From: Bradyrhizobium septentrionale
Lineage (GTDB): Bacteria; Pseudomonadota; Alphaproteobacteria; Rhizobiales; Xanthobacteraceae
Length of the DNA stretch: 64,000 bases
Assembly: GCF_011516645.4 (NCBI RefSeq)
Contig: NZ_CP088285.1
Location: 7,582,501 to 7,646,500 of the forward strand
Reading direction: 5' to 3'
The notes beneath the pieces were generated by a model. That model saw only the letters and a program-made list of their open reading frames with translations. It searched no databases and was not told the origin of the DNA. Numbering within the stretch: the first letter of the stretch is position 1; each line of letters opens with the position of its first letter. This document shows positions 37,371 through 47,597 of this stretch, one piece after another. The translations under genes and the position numbers were made by a program.

Positions 37371-38711
37371 ATGTCACGGAAGAAGCTTTCGCGCCGAGAA
37401 TTCGTTGCAGCGACAGCGCTGTCATCGGCGGCGCTCATTACAGCCCCCTACGTGCGTGGCGCCTACGCAGCCGGCAAGCTATCGATGGGCTTCTGGGATC
37501 ACTGGGTGCCGGGCGCGAACAGCGCCTCCACCGAGCTCGTCAATGAATGGGCCGCCAAGGAAAAGGTCGAGGTCCAGATCGACTACATCACCAGCCAGGG
37601 CAACAAGAACATCGTCACCATCGCCGCCGAGGCGCAGGCGAAATCCGGTCACGATATCTTCCAGATGCCGACCTGGTGGCCACAGGCCAATGCCGAGCTG
37701 CTCGAGCCGGTCAACGACATCATGGACCCGCTCATCAAGCTGAACGGCGACGTCAACGGCACGGTGAAATATCTCGGCCAGGCCGACGGCAAATGGCTCG
37801 GTGTTCCCGCCAGCGTCGGCAGCCAGATCAAGGGCCCCTGCTCGCGCATCGACCTGATGAAGAAGTATGCCAATATCGACGTGCAGGAGATGTATCCGGC
37901 CGGAAGCCCGCCGAAGGCGGACAACTGGACCCTCGATACGTTCCTCAAGGCGGCCGAGGCCTGCCACAAGGCCGGCTTCCCGTTCGGCATCGGTCTCGGC
38001 GAAACCAGCGACAATGTCGACACCGCCGGCGCGATCTTCAACTCGTTCGGCGCGCAGCTGGTCGACGCCAAGGGCAACCTCACCGTCAAGACCGACGCGG
38101 TGCGCCAATCGCTCGAGTTCTACAAGAAGCTGCTCGCCTTCCTGCCGCCCGACGTCTCCGCATGGGACGATGCCTCGAACAACAAATGGCTGGTCGCCGG
38201 CAAGGGCGCGATGATCATGAACCCGCCGAGCGCATGGGCGGTCGCCAAGCGCGATGCCCCGCAGGTCGCGGAGCAATGCTGGACCCACGGCTTCCCGGCC
38301 GGACCCAAGGGACGCTTCGCGCCCTATCTGCCGTTCTTCTGGTCGATCTGGTCGTTCTCGAAGAACAAGGAAGCAGCCAAGAGCCTGCTGTCCCATCTGT
38401 CGCAACCGGCATCGATCGAGAAGATGGTGGTCGCGAGCGGCGGCTACGACCTGCCGGCCTACGAAAAGCTCACGACGTTGAAGATCTGGGAAGAGGTAGG
38501 GCCGCCCAAGGGCACGCTCTACCACTACCCGAACCCCTTCAAACACCAGACGCTGTCGATGGCGGCCTCGCCTGCGCCGCCCAAGGTCGCGCAGCAGATC
38601 TACTTCCAGGCCACCCTGACCAAGATGTGCCTGCGCTACTACCAGGGTGAAAGCATGGAAAAGACGCTCGCCTGGGCCGAGGGCGAGTGTGAAGGCTTCA
38701 TGCGAAGCTGA
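37371..38711 (+). CDS. Sugar-type ABC transporter substrate-binding protein (Tat signal)
   Basis: A 446-residue family 1 extracellular solute-binding protein. The ATG at 37371 has GGGAGGGAATGCC upstream and opens a twin-arginine signal (LSRREFVAATALSSAALI ... AYA). The mature part reads KLSMGFWDHWVPGAN, with FQMPTWWPQANAELLEPVND typical of the cluster binding carbohydrates or related polyols. It heads an importer operon with two permeases and an ATPase. The Tat signal suggests folding before export. The ligand is not determined. Confidence 0.9.
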   Translation: MSRKKLSRREFVAATALSSAALITAPYVRGAYAAGKLSMGFWDHWVPGANSASTELVNEWAAKEKVEVQIDYITSQGNKNIVTIAAEAQAKSGHDIFQMPTWWPQANAELLEPVNDIMDPLIKLNGDVNGTVKYLGQADGKWLGVPASVGSQIKGPCSRIDLMKKYANIDVQEMYPAGSPPKADNWTLDTFLKAAEACHKAGFPFGIGLGETSDNVDTAGAIFNSFGAQLVDAKGNLTVKTDAVRQSLEFYKKLLAFLPPDVSAWDDASNNKWLVAGKGAMIMNPPSAWAVAKRDAPQVAEQCWTHGFPAGPKGRFAPYLPFFWSIWSFSKNKEAAKSLLSHLSQPASIEKMVVASGGYDLPAYEKLTTLKIWEEVGPPKGTLYHYPNPFKHQTLSMAASPAPPKVAQQIYFQATLTKMCLRYYQGESMEKTLAWAEGECEGFMRS

Positions 38712-38725
38712 CGACAAGCGAGCTT

Positions 38726-38757
38726 TCGCGCGACCGCCCTTAGTGCCGGCCGCGCGA
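38726..38757 (+). other. Intercistronic hairpin after the binding-protein gene
   Basis: Seven-base arms TCGCGCG (38726-38732) and CGCGCGA (38751-38757) have further pairing in the loop and no T run. Such a structure between a binding-protein gene and its permease gene usually stabilises the upstream mRNA segment; that is inferred here. Confidence 0.4.
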
Positions 38758-38827
38758 GGTCTCGTCTTCACATCCCGACCGCCGAACCGGCGAGCCGTGC
38801 AACCAACCCGCGCGAGGGACCTGCGTT

Positions 38828-39766
38828 ATGGTTGACGTCGCATTCCAATCCAACCGCACAGCCGCAGCCCAGGCAGGGCGACGGCGCACCGGTCTGCGCA
38901 ACGCGCTTCGGCGCAAGTCGATGGCCGCGTTCCTGATGACGCTGCCGCTGATCCTTCTGATCGCGATTCTCGTACTCTACCCGGCCATCTACTCGCTGCA
39001 TCTGGCGACGCTGAACAAGGCGATGACCAAGTTCGTCGGTCTTGGCAACTTCGAGTTCCTGTTCAAGCGCGAGACCTTCTGGCTGGTGGTCAAGCAGTCC
39101 TGCATTTTCGCGATCTCCGCGGTGGTGTTCAAAGCGCTGATCGGCTTCATCGTCGCGCATTTCGTGCACAACGTGCCGGCCAACAAGCAGCGCAAATGGC
39201 GCGGCATGCTGCTGGTGCCATGGGTGATCCCGCCGGCCATGAGCACGCTGGCCTGGCTGTGGCTGTTCGATCCGTCCTACAGCGCCTTCAATTACACGCT
39301 TTCCTTCTTCGGCATCGGGCCGATCCCGTGGACCGGCGACGCCATGTGGGCGCGCTTCTCGGTGATCCTGGTCAACGTCTGGTACGGCGCGCCGTTCTTC
39401 ATGATCATGTATCTGGCGGCGTTGAAATCGGTGCCCGAGCAACTCTATGAGGCGGCCGCGATCGACGGCGCCAATTGGTGGCAGCGCATCTGGTACGTGA
39501 CCTTGCCGATGATGCGCAACATCATTGCGATCACGACGTTGTTCTCGCTGATCGTGACCTTCGCCAATTTCGACATCGTGCGCATCCTGACCGCCGGCGG
39601 GCCGCTCGACCACACCCACATCTTTGCGACCTGGGCGTTCCGCGTCGGCATCGAGGGCAGTGACATTCCGCTCGGCGCCAGCGTCTCGCTGTTCATGGTG
39701 CCGATCCTCGCGGTCGCGGCGATCTTCATCCTGCGCGACATCACCAAACGCGGGAACGAATCCTGA
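38828..39766 (+). CDS. Sugar-type ABC transporter permease (MalF-like)
   Basis: A 312-residue inner-membrane protein with six membrane helices. The first helix is FLMTLPLILLIAILVLYPAI. The EAA loop contacting the ATPase reads EAAAIDGANWWQRIWYVTLP. Its stop codon overlaps the next permease start by one base (TGATG). It pairs with the second permease and the UgpC-like ATPase. Confidence 0.92.
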   Translation: MVDVAFQSNRTAAAQAGRRRTGLRNALRRKSMAAFLMTLPLILLIAILVLYPAIYSLHLATLNKAMTKFVGLGNFEFLFKRETFWLVVKQSCIFAISAVVFKALIGFIVAHFVHNVPANKQRKWRGMLLVPWVIPPAMSTLAWLWLFDPSYSAFNYTLSFFGIGPIPWTGDAMWARFSVILVNVWYGAPFFMIMYLAALKSVPEQLYEAAAIDGANWWQRIWYVTLPMMRNIIAITTLFSLIVTFANFDIVRILTAGGPLDHTHIFATWAFRVGIEGSDIPLGASVSLFMVPILAVAAIFILRDITKRGNES

Positions 39767-40677
39767 TGAGCACGGTGACGATCGACAAGTCCGGACCGAC
39801 CCGCAAGGTCAAATACGGCAGCATGAGCCGCGATCGGACCTGGGCGCTGCGCTGGTCCTATTTCTTTCTCACGCTGTTTGCGATCTTCTCGCTGGTGCCG
39901 CCGCTCTACATGCTGATCACCTCGCTGAAGAGCAGTGCGGAGATTTCCGCGGCGACCAACCCGTGGTGGGTATATCATCCGACGCTCTCCAACTACGCTG
40001 AGTTGCTGACCTCGAACCAGTTCCTCCGCTTCTTCTGGAATTCGGCGTGGGTCTCGATCATCGTGGTCACCATCACGATGCTGATCAGCGTGCCGGCGGC
40101 ATTCGCCCTGGCGCGAATGAAATTCTGGGGCTCGGCGACGCTCGCGACCGGGGTGTTCCTGACCTATCTCATTCCGGACAGCCTGCTGTTCATCCCGCTG
40201 TTCAAGATGTTCGCGGTGATCGGCGACTGGACCGGCGTTCAGCTCATCAATCGCTGGTACGTCCTGCTTTTCATCTATCCGACGCTGACGGTGCCGTTCT
40301 GCACCTGGATCATGATCGGCTATTTCGCCTCGATCCCGAAGGAGCTCGACGAGGCCGCGATCATCGACGGCGCGAGCTGGTTCCAGACGTTGACGCGGAT
40401 CTTCATCCCGGTCGCCCTGCCCGGCCTGATCGCGGCGACGATCTTTGCCTTCACCGTGTCCTGGGCCCAATTCCTCTATCCGCTGGTGTTCACGACCTCG
40501 ACCGATCAGCTGGTGCTGCCGGTCGGCATCATCACGACCCTGATCAAGGGCGACGTCTTCAACTGGGGGCAGATCATGACCGGCGCCCTGCTCGGCGCCG
40601 CGCCGCCGCTGATCATCTACGCCTTCCTGATGGACTACTACATTGCCGGCCTGACCGCCGGTGCGACAAAGGGTTGA
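39766..40677 (+). CDS. Sugar-type ABC transporter permease (MalG-like)
   Basis: A 303-residue inner-membrane partner permease. An N-terminal helix ([20 protein letters not shown]) is followed by five more, with the EAA loop [20 protein letters not shown]. It overlaps the upstream permease gene by one base and is followed 20 bases later by the ATPase gene. Confidence 0.92.
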   Translation: MSTVTIDKSGPTRKVKYGSMSRDRTWALRWSYFFLTLFAIFSLVPPLYMLITSLKSSAEISAATNPWWVYHPTLSNYAELLTSNQFLRFFWNSAWVSIIVVTITMLISVPAAFALARMKFWGSATLATGVFLTYLIPDSLLFIPLFKMFAVIGDWTGVQLINRWYVLLFIYPTLTVPFCTWIMIGYFASIPKELDEAAIIDGASWFQTLTRIFIPVALPGLIAATIFAFTVSWAQFLYPLVFTTSTDQLVLPVGIITTLIKGDVFNWGQIMTGALLGAAPPLIIYAFLMDYYIAGLTAGATKG

Positions 40678-40697
40678 ACGCGACAAAGGTAGGACTC

Positions 40698-41798
<1,101 letters not shown>

Positions 41799-41827
41799 CG
41801 GCGTACAAGAAACCTCAAGGGCAGGAA

Positions 41828-42817
41828 ATGGCCACCAACAAGAAGAAGATTTTCATCACCCAGACTCTGTCGCCGGGGGCACGGGTGCTCCTCAACGAGC
41901 GGGACGACGTAGACCTGATCGAATTTCCCAACCTGATCTCGGCCAAGGACTTCCAGTCCATGCTGGAGCAGCATGCACCGGTCCATGGAGTGGCGCTCGG
42001 CGCCACCCGGTTCGGCGAGGCGGAGCTGGAAGCCTCCAAGGGCATGATGGTGGTGACCCGGATCGGCGTCGGTTATGACGCCGTCGACGTGCCGGCGCTG
42101 TCCCGCCGCAAGGTACCGCTGATGGTCGCAGGCACCGCGAACTCGCCCTCGGTCGCCGAGCAGGCATTGTTCATGATGCTGACGCTGGCCAAGCGCGCGA
42201 ACGAAATGCACGCCATGGTCAAGGACGGTACCTGGGCGAGCCGGCTCGGCGTGCTGCCGTTCGATCTCTACGGCAAGACGGTGCTGATCGTGGGCTTCGG
42301 CCGCATCGGCACTCGCACCGCCAAGCGCTGCCTTGCGATGGAAATGAACGTGCTGGTCTACGATCCATACAAGCCCGCCAGCGAGATCACGGCGGCCGGC
42401 TGCGAGGCGGTGCCGAGCCTAGAGGCGGCATTGCCGCGGGCGGATTTCGTCACGATCCACTGCCCGAAATCATCAGAGACCGTCGGCATGTTCAACGCGG
42501 CGCGGATCAGGCTGATGAAGCCGACCGCCTATCTCATCAACACCGCCCGCGGCGGCATCGTCGATGAGAAGGCGCTGCACGATGCGCTGGTGTCGGACAA
42601 GATCGCCGGCGCCGGCCTCGACGTGTTCGAGGTCGAACCGCCACCGGTCGGCCAGCCCCTGCACGCTTTGCCGAACGTGATCATGGCGCCGCATGTTGCC
42701 GGCGTCACCGTCGAGGCCGTCGATCGCATGAGCGAGCAGACCGCGCGCAATATCCTGAGCGTGCTGGACGGCAATCCGCTGCGCCAGAATGTGATCAACC
42801 AGGACGTCCTCGGCTGA
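41828..42817 (+). CDS. D-isomer-specific 2-hydroxyacid dehydrogenase
   Basis: A 329-residue NAD(P)-dependent dehydrogenase. The Rossmann motif is VLIVGFGRIGTRTAKR. Catalytic Arg lies in INTARGGIVDE, Glu in GLDVFEVEPPP and His in IMAPHVAGVT. It resembles phosphoglycerate- or hydroxypyruvate-type reductases. The ATG at 41828 with AGGAA is preferred over a TTG overlapping the ABC ATPase stop. Its position directly behind the importer suggests that the imported compound or its product is a 2-hydroxy or 2-keto acid; this is inferred. Confidence 0.85.
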   Translation: MATNKKKIFITQTLSPGARVLLNERDDVDLIEFPNLISAKDFQSMLEQHAPVHGVALGATRFGEAELEASKGMMVVTRIGVGYDAVDVPALSRRKVPLMVAGTANSPSVAEQALFMMLTLAKRANEMHAMVKDGTWASRLGVLPFDLYGKTVLIVGFGRIGTRTAKRCLAMEMNVLVYDPYKPASEITAAGCEAVPSLEAALPRADFVTIHCPKSSETVGMFNAARIRLMKPTAYLINTARGGIVDEKALHDALVSDKIAGAGLDVFEVEPPPVGQPLHALPNVIMAPHVAGVTVEAVDRMSEQTARNILSVLDGNPLRQNVINQDVLG

Positions 42818-42884
42818 GCGTTCAGCCTTCCTCTTTGCGCCGCGGCCGATCCTTGCGATTGGCCCGGCGATGCGGAGTACCCAC

Positions 42885-44309
42885 ATGGCCTTCAAGGAAT
42901 TCGGCGACTACGACGCGGTCGGTCTGGCCGAGCTCGTCCGCAACAAGGACGTGACGGCAAAGGAGCTGCTCGACGAGGCCGTCGCGCGCACGGCCGCCGT
43001 CGATCCGAAGATCAATGCGGTCGTCGTCAAGCATTACGACTATGCCGAACGCCAGATTGCCAAGGGATTGCCTGATGGTCCCTTCACCGGCGTGCCGTTC
43101 CTGCTCAAGGACCTCGACCTGCTCGAGGGCACGCGTACCACGTCGGGCGCAAGCCTGCTGAAGGAGTTCGTTGCCGACCACAACGGCACGCTGGCCCAGC
43201 GCTTCCTCGACGCCGGCCTGACGATCTTCGGCAAGAGCGCGAGCCCCGAGTTCGGCCTGATGCCGACGACGGAATCCCGCCTGTTCGGCCCGACCCGCAA
43301 TCCCTGGAATCTCGACCACTCCTCCGGCGGATCGTCCGGCGGTGCGGGGGCTGCGGTCGCGGCGCGCATCCTGCCCGTCGCACACGCCAGCGACGGCGGC
43401 GGGTCGATCCGGATCCCCGCTTCCGCCTCCGGCGTGTTCGGCGTGAAGCCGACGCGCGCCCGCAACCCGTGTGGTCCCGATCGCGGCGAAGGCTGGGGCG
43501 GCTTTTCAGTTGGTCACGTGCTCAGCATCAGCGTCCGCGACAGCGCGGTGATGATGGATGCGATCCATGGCCCGGAGCCGTCGAGCCTCTACGTCGCGCC
43601 GCCGCCGCAACGGCCGTTCTCCCAGGAGGTGGGCCGCGATCCCGGGCATTTGCGCATCAGCTTCACCGACAAGTCGCCCTATGGCGACGCCATCGATCCC
43701 GAGATCGCTACGGCGGTCCGCGACATTGCCAAGCTGCTGGCGGGCCTCGGCCATCATGTCGAGGAGCGCGCGCCGCCGCTTGCGGCCGATCCGGCAGCGA
43801 CCATGACGACGATCGTCGGCGGCAATACGGCGCTGACGATCCGCCTGATCGAGCAGCGCGTCGGGCGCAAGCTGACCTCCGACGACGTCGAGCGCCTGAC
43901 GCTGGCGAGCGCAGAGAATTCAGTCAAGCTGACACCGGTCGACTACGTCGCCGCGCAGCTTGCGGCATTCCAGATCTCACGCGGACTCGCGACCTTCTTC
44001 GAGGGCTGCGACATCTTCCTTAGCCCGACCTTGTGCGCGCCGCCGCTCCGCCTCGGCGAGCTGAACACGATGTCCGAGGATCTGACCCACATTGCACCGG
44101 TCTTGCGCCGCTACATGCCGGGCACCTCGATGTTCAACATGTCCGGGCAGCCGGCGATGTCGGTGCCGCTGGCCTGGAACAAGGCCGGTTTGCCGCTCGG
44201 CATGATGTTCGCGGCCAAGCTCGGCGAGGAAGGCCTGCTGTTCCGCCTGGCCGGCCAGCTCGAACAGGTCCGTCCCTGGAAGGACCGCCGCCCGCCGGTG
44301 TCCGCCTAA
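42885..44309 (+). CDS. Amidase (amidase-signature family)
   Basis: A 474-residue amidase. The catalytic Lys is in FLLKDLDLLEG, the Gly/Ser-rich signature is DHSSGGSSGGAGAAVAA and the nucleophile Ser follows in DGGGSIRIPASASG. The ATG at 42885 has GGAG at good spacing; an ATG five codons upstream is less likely. It follows the hydroxyacid dehydrogenase by 67 bases, probably in the same operon. The substrate is an amide of unknown identity. The repeat at 44311 starts one base after its stop. Confidence 0.9.
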   Translation: MAFKEFGDYDAVGLAELVRNKDVTAKELLDEAVARTAAVDPKINAVVVKHYDYAERQIAKGLPDGPFTGVPFLLKDLDLLEGTRTTSGASLLKEFVADHNGTLAQRFLDAGLTIFGKSASPEFGLMPTTESRLFGPTRNPWNLDHSSGGSSGGAGAAVAARILPVAHASDGGGSIRIPASASGVFGVKPTRARNPCGPDRGEGWGGFSVGHVLSISVRDSAVMMDAIHGPEPSSLYVAPPPQRPFSQEVGRDPGHLRISFTDKSPYGDAIDPEIATAVRDIAKLLAGLGHHVEERAPPLAADPAATMTTIVGGNTALTIRLIEQRVGRKLTSDDVERLTLASAENSVKLTPVDYVAAQLAAFQISRGLATFFEGCDIFLSPTLCAPPLRLGELNTMSEDLTHIAPVLRRYMPGTSMFNMSGQPAMSVPLAWNKAGLPLGMMFAAKLGEEGLLFRLAGQLEQVRPWKDRRPPVSA

Positions 44310-44310
44310 T

Positions 44311-44412
44311 AGCGTTTTCGAGCGAAGTGGCTCCCGGTTCGCGTCAAGAAAACGCGTCAGATAAAGAAACCTGCAGCTGCGGCTCTGATTCAATCAGAGC
44401 CGTAGCTGCAGG
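44311..44412 (+). repeat. Dispersed intergenic repeat, copy 2, with long inverted repeat
   Basis: The core 44311-44344 (begins AGCGTTTTCGAGCGAAGTGG) matches copy 1 at 10207-10240 in 33 of 34 bases. GCGTTTTC (44312-44319) pairs with GAAAACGC (44348-44355). A second inverted repeat has 21-base arms (44370-44390 and 44392-44412) with a single wobble and a one-base centre. It lies one base behind the amidase stop. There is no T run. Confidence 0.7.
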
Positions 44413-44492
44413 CTGACAAAGGGTAGTTCAATCAGCTAGATAGGGAGGGCGTCGGCACGATTCCGCCGGCGTCATGCCTGGGAGACCGAACC

Positions 44493-45122
44493 GTGAGCGA
44501 CCCGACCGACAATGCGCTCGCCGCAATCGCGAGCATTCTCGATCAGACGACGACGCCTCCCGAGACGGCCAAATCAGCCGACAAGTCGGCGGACAAGACG
44601 GCGGAGAAGGCAGCCGAGCCCGTCGAGGAGCCGCCGGTCTCCGCGGCGATGCCACCGCCTCTGCCATCGACCATCGGAATCGTCTCCATCGAAGCCGTGT
44701 CCGTCGAGGGCGCGCCCGTCGAGCCGCCGCCGATGGAGCAGCCCGAGCCGGTCGAACCGGAGTCGATCGAACCGAAGTCGGTCAAAGCAGAGTCAGTCGA
44801 ACCGGAGCCGAGCGAGCCGGAGCCCGTCCAACCGCCGCGACCGATCGAGGCCAACGGCTATTCCAAGTCCGGCCCAGGCCCGATGGCCGCGCTGCGCTTC
44901 CGCTGGACGGTGCGCGAGGACGATGGCCGCTACTATGTCGACGAGACTGTCGGCGAAGGATCGAGCCCGCACGTCAACGGCCCGATGGACGGCGACGCCG
45001 CGATCAAGTTCGTCGACGAACGCGAGGCCGAAGCGCGGCGGCGCTTCGAGCATTTCAAGCACGAGATGATCAGCCGAAGCGCGACCGCGCTTCGGGCGAG
45101 CAAGGACAGCAACGAGGGCTAG
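44493..45122 (+). CDS. Hypothetical protein with Pro/Glu repeat region
   Basis: A 209-residue protein starting GTG with GGGAGACC upstream. An acidic, Lys/Ala-rich N-terminus is followed by a degenerate repeat of the form EPxExxSVEP (residues about 70-115), which is low complexity and probably extended. A globular C-terminal domain follows (MAALRFRWTVREDDGRYYVDE ... REAEARRRFEHFKHEMI). No signal peptide or membrane helix is seen. The family is not recognised. Its 3' end overlaps the convergent DUF1993-type gene by 4 bases. Confidence 0.65.
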   Translation: MSDPTDNALAAIASILDQTTTPPETAKSADKSADKTAEKAAEPVEEPPVSAAMPPPLPSTIGIVSIEAVSVEGAPVEPPPMEQPEPVEPESIEPKSVKAESVEPEPSEPEPVQPPRPIEANGYSKSGPGPMAALRFRWTVREDDGRYYVDETVGEGSSPHVNGPMDGDAAIKFVDEREAEARRRFEHFKHEMISRSATALRASKDSNEG

Positions 45123-45643
45123 CCCCGCGGCGGCCTCGGTGGTCCCAGAAAGTCCTTCTTCGCAAGATCGACGCCGGCGTGGCGCAGGATGTCGTAGGCC
45201 GTTGCGACATGGAAGAAGAACTGCGGGACGCTGAAGGTCAGAATCAGGGATTTGCGGGTGAAGGGCCTGGTCGCTCCGCTCCGGAACGTGAAGACGACGT
45301 CCTTGTCGGCAGCGGCGTCGATCGCCGCTTCCGGCAGGCTCTGCGCAAAATCGATCGTGGCCGCAATCCGCGCTTTCAGCTCGGCAATGTCTGGCTCCGC
45401 CTCGGCGAAGGCCGGTGGCGCGCAGCCCGCGAGCAACGCGCAGCTCAGGACGACATGCCGGTTCGCCTCTCCGACCTGCTGGCGAAGGCTGTACATGTCA
45501 GGCGAAAGCCGCACTGCCAGCAGCACGTCAGGATCGACATTGCGCGCCCTGGCGTGGGCCTCCGCATGATCGAGCAGCGCGGAAAGATTGCGCAGATACG
45601 GCACATAGACGCCGACGGATGCTTCATGGAGCGAGATGGTCAC
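45119..45643 (-). CDS. DUF1993-family protein
   Basis: A 174-residue protein. It opens MTISLHEASVGVYVPYLRNLSALLDHAEAH and has VRLSPDMYSLRQQVGEANRH and a C-terminal SVPQFFFHVATAYDILRHAGVDLAKKDFLG, which are the hallmarks of DUF1993, a four-helix DinB-like fold. Start is GTG. The biochemical role is unknown. It is convergent with and overlaps the Pro/Glu-rich gene by 4 bases. Confidence 0.8.
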   Translation of the reverse strand: MTISLHEASVGVYVPYLRNLSALLDHAEAHARARNVDPDVLLAVRLSPDMYSLRQQVGEANRHVVLSCALLAGCAPPAFAEAEPDIAELKARIAATIDFAQSLPEAAIDAAADKDVVFTFRSGATRPFTRKSLILTFSVPQFFFHVATAYDILRHAGVDLAKKDFLGPPRPPRG

Positions 45644-45729
45644 TTTTGCGCCTGCTGTGCTGGCTCGATCGTCCCATCTGGTCTAAATGCTCCGCAACGA
45701 CATGTCATGGGAATTGACGGAGACATCAG

Positions 45730-46503
45730 ATGTTTCGCGCGCTGACCGGCCTCGCCCTCGCTTTGCTTCTGTCTGCCGCGCACGCGCAGCAGGCGCCGTC
45801 GCGGCTCGACGAGATCGTCAAGCGCGGCACCTTGCGCGTCGGCATGACCGGCGACTACCTGCCCTTCACCGCGCTCGACAAGGAAGCGAAGGCGTTCCGC
45901 GGCTTCGACGTCGACATGGCGCAGTCGCTCGGCAAGGCGCTGGGCGTCAAGGTCGAGTTCGTGCCGACCTCGTGGCCGCAGATGATGAAGGATTTCGAGG
46001 CCGACAGTTTCGACATCGCGATGGGCGGCGTCTCCATCACCTTCGACCGGCAGAAGAAGGGCCTGTTCTCGACCCCGATCATGCGCGAGGGTAAGACCCC
46101 GATCGCGCGCTGCGCCGACAAGGGCAAGTTCGAGACAATCGCGGAGATCGACAAGCCGGGCACCCGCGTCATCGTCAATCCCGGCGGCACCAATGAGCGC
46201 TTTGCCCGCGCCAATGTGAAGACCGCCGAGATCCGCGTCTTCAACGACAATTCAAAAATCTTCGACGAGATCGCCAAGGGCGACGCCGACCTGATGATGA
46301 CCGATGCGTCCGAGACGCGCTATCAGCAGAAGCTGCATCCCGGCGTGCTCTGCGCCGTGCATCCCGACAAGCCGTTCGACTTCGCGGAGAAGGCCTACTG
46401 GATGCAGCGCGACGTCGCCTTGAAAGCGTTCGTCGACCAATGGCTTCATATGGCGCGTGAGGATGGCAGCTACGCGCAAATCTATGCTGCGTGGTTCGAA
46501 TAG
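45730..46503 (+). CDS. pheC: Cyclohexadienyl dehydratase-like periplasmic protein (PheC)
   Basis: A 257-residue protein with a cleavable signal (MFRALTGLALALLLSAAHAQ) and a family 3 solute-binding fold. Segments match Pseudomonas PheC closely: MTGDYLPFTALD, FVPTSWPQMMKDFEADSFDIAM, IVNPGGTNERFARANVKTA, LMMTDASETRYQQKLHP, HPDKPFDFAEKAYW. The Glu of DASETR (E195 in the precursor) aligns with the general-acid Glu of PheC. This suggests conversion of prephenate to phenylpyruvate, or arogenate to phenylalanine, in the periplasm rather than transport. No ABC partners adjoin it. GGAGAC lies before the ATG. An amino-acid-binding protein remains the alternative. Confidence 0.72.
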   Translation: MFRALTGLALALLLSAAHAQQAPSRLDEIVKRGTLRVGMTGDYLPFTALDKEAKAFRGFDVDMAQSLGKALGVKVEFVPTSWPQMMKDFEADSFDIAMGGVSITFDRQKKGLFSTPIMREGKTPIARCADKGKFETIAEIDKPGTRVIVNPGGTNERFARANVKTAEIRVFNDNSKIFDEIAKGDADLMMTDASETRYQQKLHPGVLCAVHPDKPFDFAEKAYWMQRDVALKAFVDQWLHMAREDGSYAQIYAAWFE

Positions 46504-46690
46504 CTTGCGGCAAACGCGCCTGCTTGAGTGCCCACAAAGTTGACGCGCTCGGCCTGAAACCAGGCCGCAATCCAGTGACTTGAACCAAACTCCCGAGGAC
46601 ACGACTCATGTTTTGACCGTGATTGGGTCACGTTCAACGGAGCGGGTCACCACGTAGCCTTGGGAATGATTCCCTGCACTGGAGGTCGAG

Positions 46691-47527
46691 ATGAGGAAGC
46701 TTCTCGCGATCGCCACGCTGTTGCTGGCGAGCACGGCGGAAGTGCAGGCGCAATACACCTTCGACTATGACGGCCGTACCATCCGGATCGATCCGGATCG
46801 CGGAACGGTTTCGATCCCCGGCGTCTACGACAATACGCCCCGCCGCACCAAGCGCGCCAAGGGCGAGGACACCGGGCAGAAGCGCAAGCCGGCTCCGGCG
46901 GAAGCCAAGACTGACGCCAAGACAGCTCCCACGACAAATCCCCAGCCCGCGCCCGGCGCGCCGCCAGCGGCTGCCGCGCCCGCCCCGGCTGCCGTTGATC
47001 AGGCCGCGGCCCCGGCGGCGCCCACGCCAGCGACACCTACGGACCCGGCCACCACGAGCGTCGCAGCCACGCCGCCTCCGGCTGCCGCAGCGACCACGCC
47101 GCCGCCACCCGCGCCGCCAGTTGTGCCGCAAAACAGCGTAGCGCCGGCGGCAAGGCCCGCCGCGGCCCCTACGGTCGGCGCCGTCGCGCCGACCGCGCCC
47201 AAGCCAGCCGCGGTCCCGGCACAAGCCGCCAATTCACCGCTCGGGGTCTGGCTGACCGAAGAGAAGGAAGGCAATGTCCGCATCGAACAGTGCGGCGCCA
47301 ATCTCTGCGGCTACGCCGTCGACAAGAAGTCGAATGCCAACGGCGAACAGATTCTCATCAGCATGAAGCCCGGCAAGGACAAGTGGAGCGGCCGCATCTT
47401 CGATCCCAGCAGCGGCAGCACTTACGATTCGACCATCGCGATGAAGAGCCCCGACACGTTGCGTGTCCAGGGCTGCGCGTTCGGCGGCATGTTCTGCGGC
47501 GGCCAGACCTGGACGCGGGTGAATTGA
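46691..47527 (+). CDS. DUF2147-type secreted protein with Pro/Ala linker
   Basis: A 278-residue exported protein. The signal is MRKLLAIATLLLASTAEVQA. A short N-terminal domain (YTFDYDGRTIRIDPDRGTVSI) is joined by about 130 residues of Pro/Ala/Thr-rich linker to a C-terminal DUF2147-like domain. That domain reads SPLGVWLTEEKEGNVRIEQCGANLCGYAVD ... GGQTWTRVN and has Cys pairs that may be disulphide-bonded. The ribosome-binding site is GGAGGTCGAG. A strong bidirectional terminator follows. The linker suggests spanning of peptidoglycan. Confidence 0.8.
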   Translation: MRKLLAIATLLLASTAEVQAQYTFDYDGRTIRIDPDRGTVSIPGVYDNTPRRTKRAKGEDTGQKRKPAPAEAKTDAKTAPTTNPQPAPGAPPAAAAPAPAAVDQAAAPAAPTPATPTDPATTSVAATPPPAAAATTPPPPAPPVVPQNSVAPAARPAAAPTVGAVAPTAPKPAAVPAQAANSPLGVWLTEEKEGNVRIEQCGANLCGYAVDKKSNANGEQILISMKPGKDKWSGRIFDPSSGSTYDSTIAMKSPDTLRVQGCAFGGMFCGGQTWTRVN

Positions 47528-47546
47528 TCGCCTCCATTGGAAAATC

Positions 47547-47580
47547 AAAAAGCCCCGCTCGATGAGCGGGGCTTTTTTCT
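47547..47580 (+). terminator. Strong bidirectional rho-independent terminator
   Basis: Arms AGCCCCGCT (47551-47559) and AGCGGGGCT (47565-47573) are flanked by A run and T run, so it can serve both the DUF2147-type gene (plus) and the cupin gene (minus). Confidence 0.92.
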
Positions 47581-47597
47581 TGGCTGGCAGCGGCGTC

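Noticed and set aside
46550..46567. Terminator after the PheC-like gene
   Set aside because: A 7-bp hairpin (CGGCCTG/CAGGCCG) exists but has no T run; support is too weak to call.
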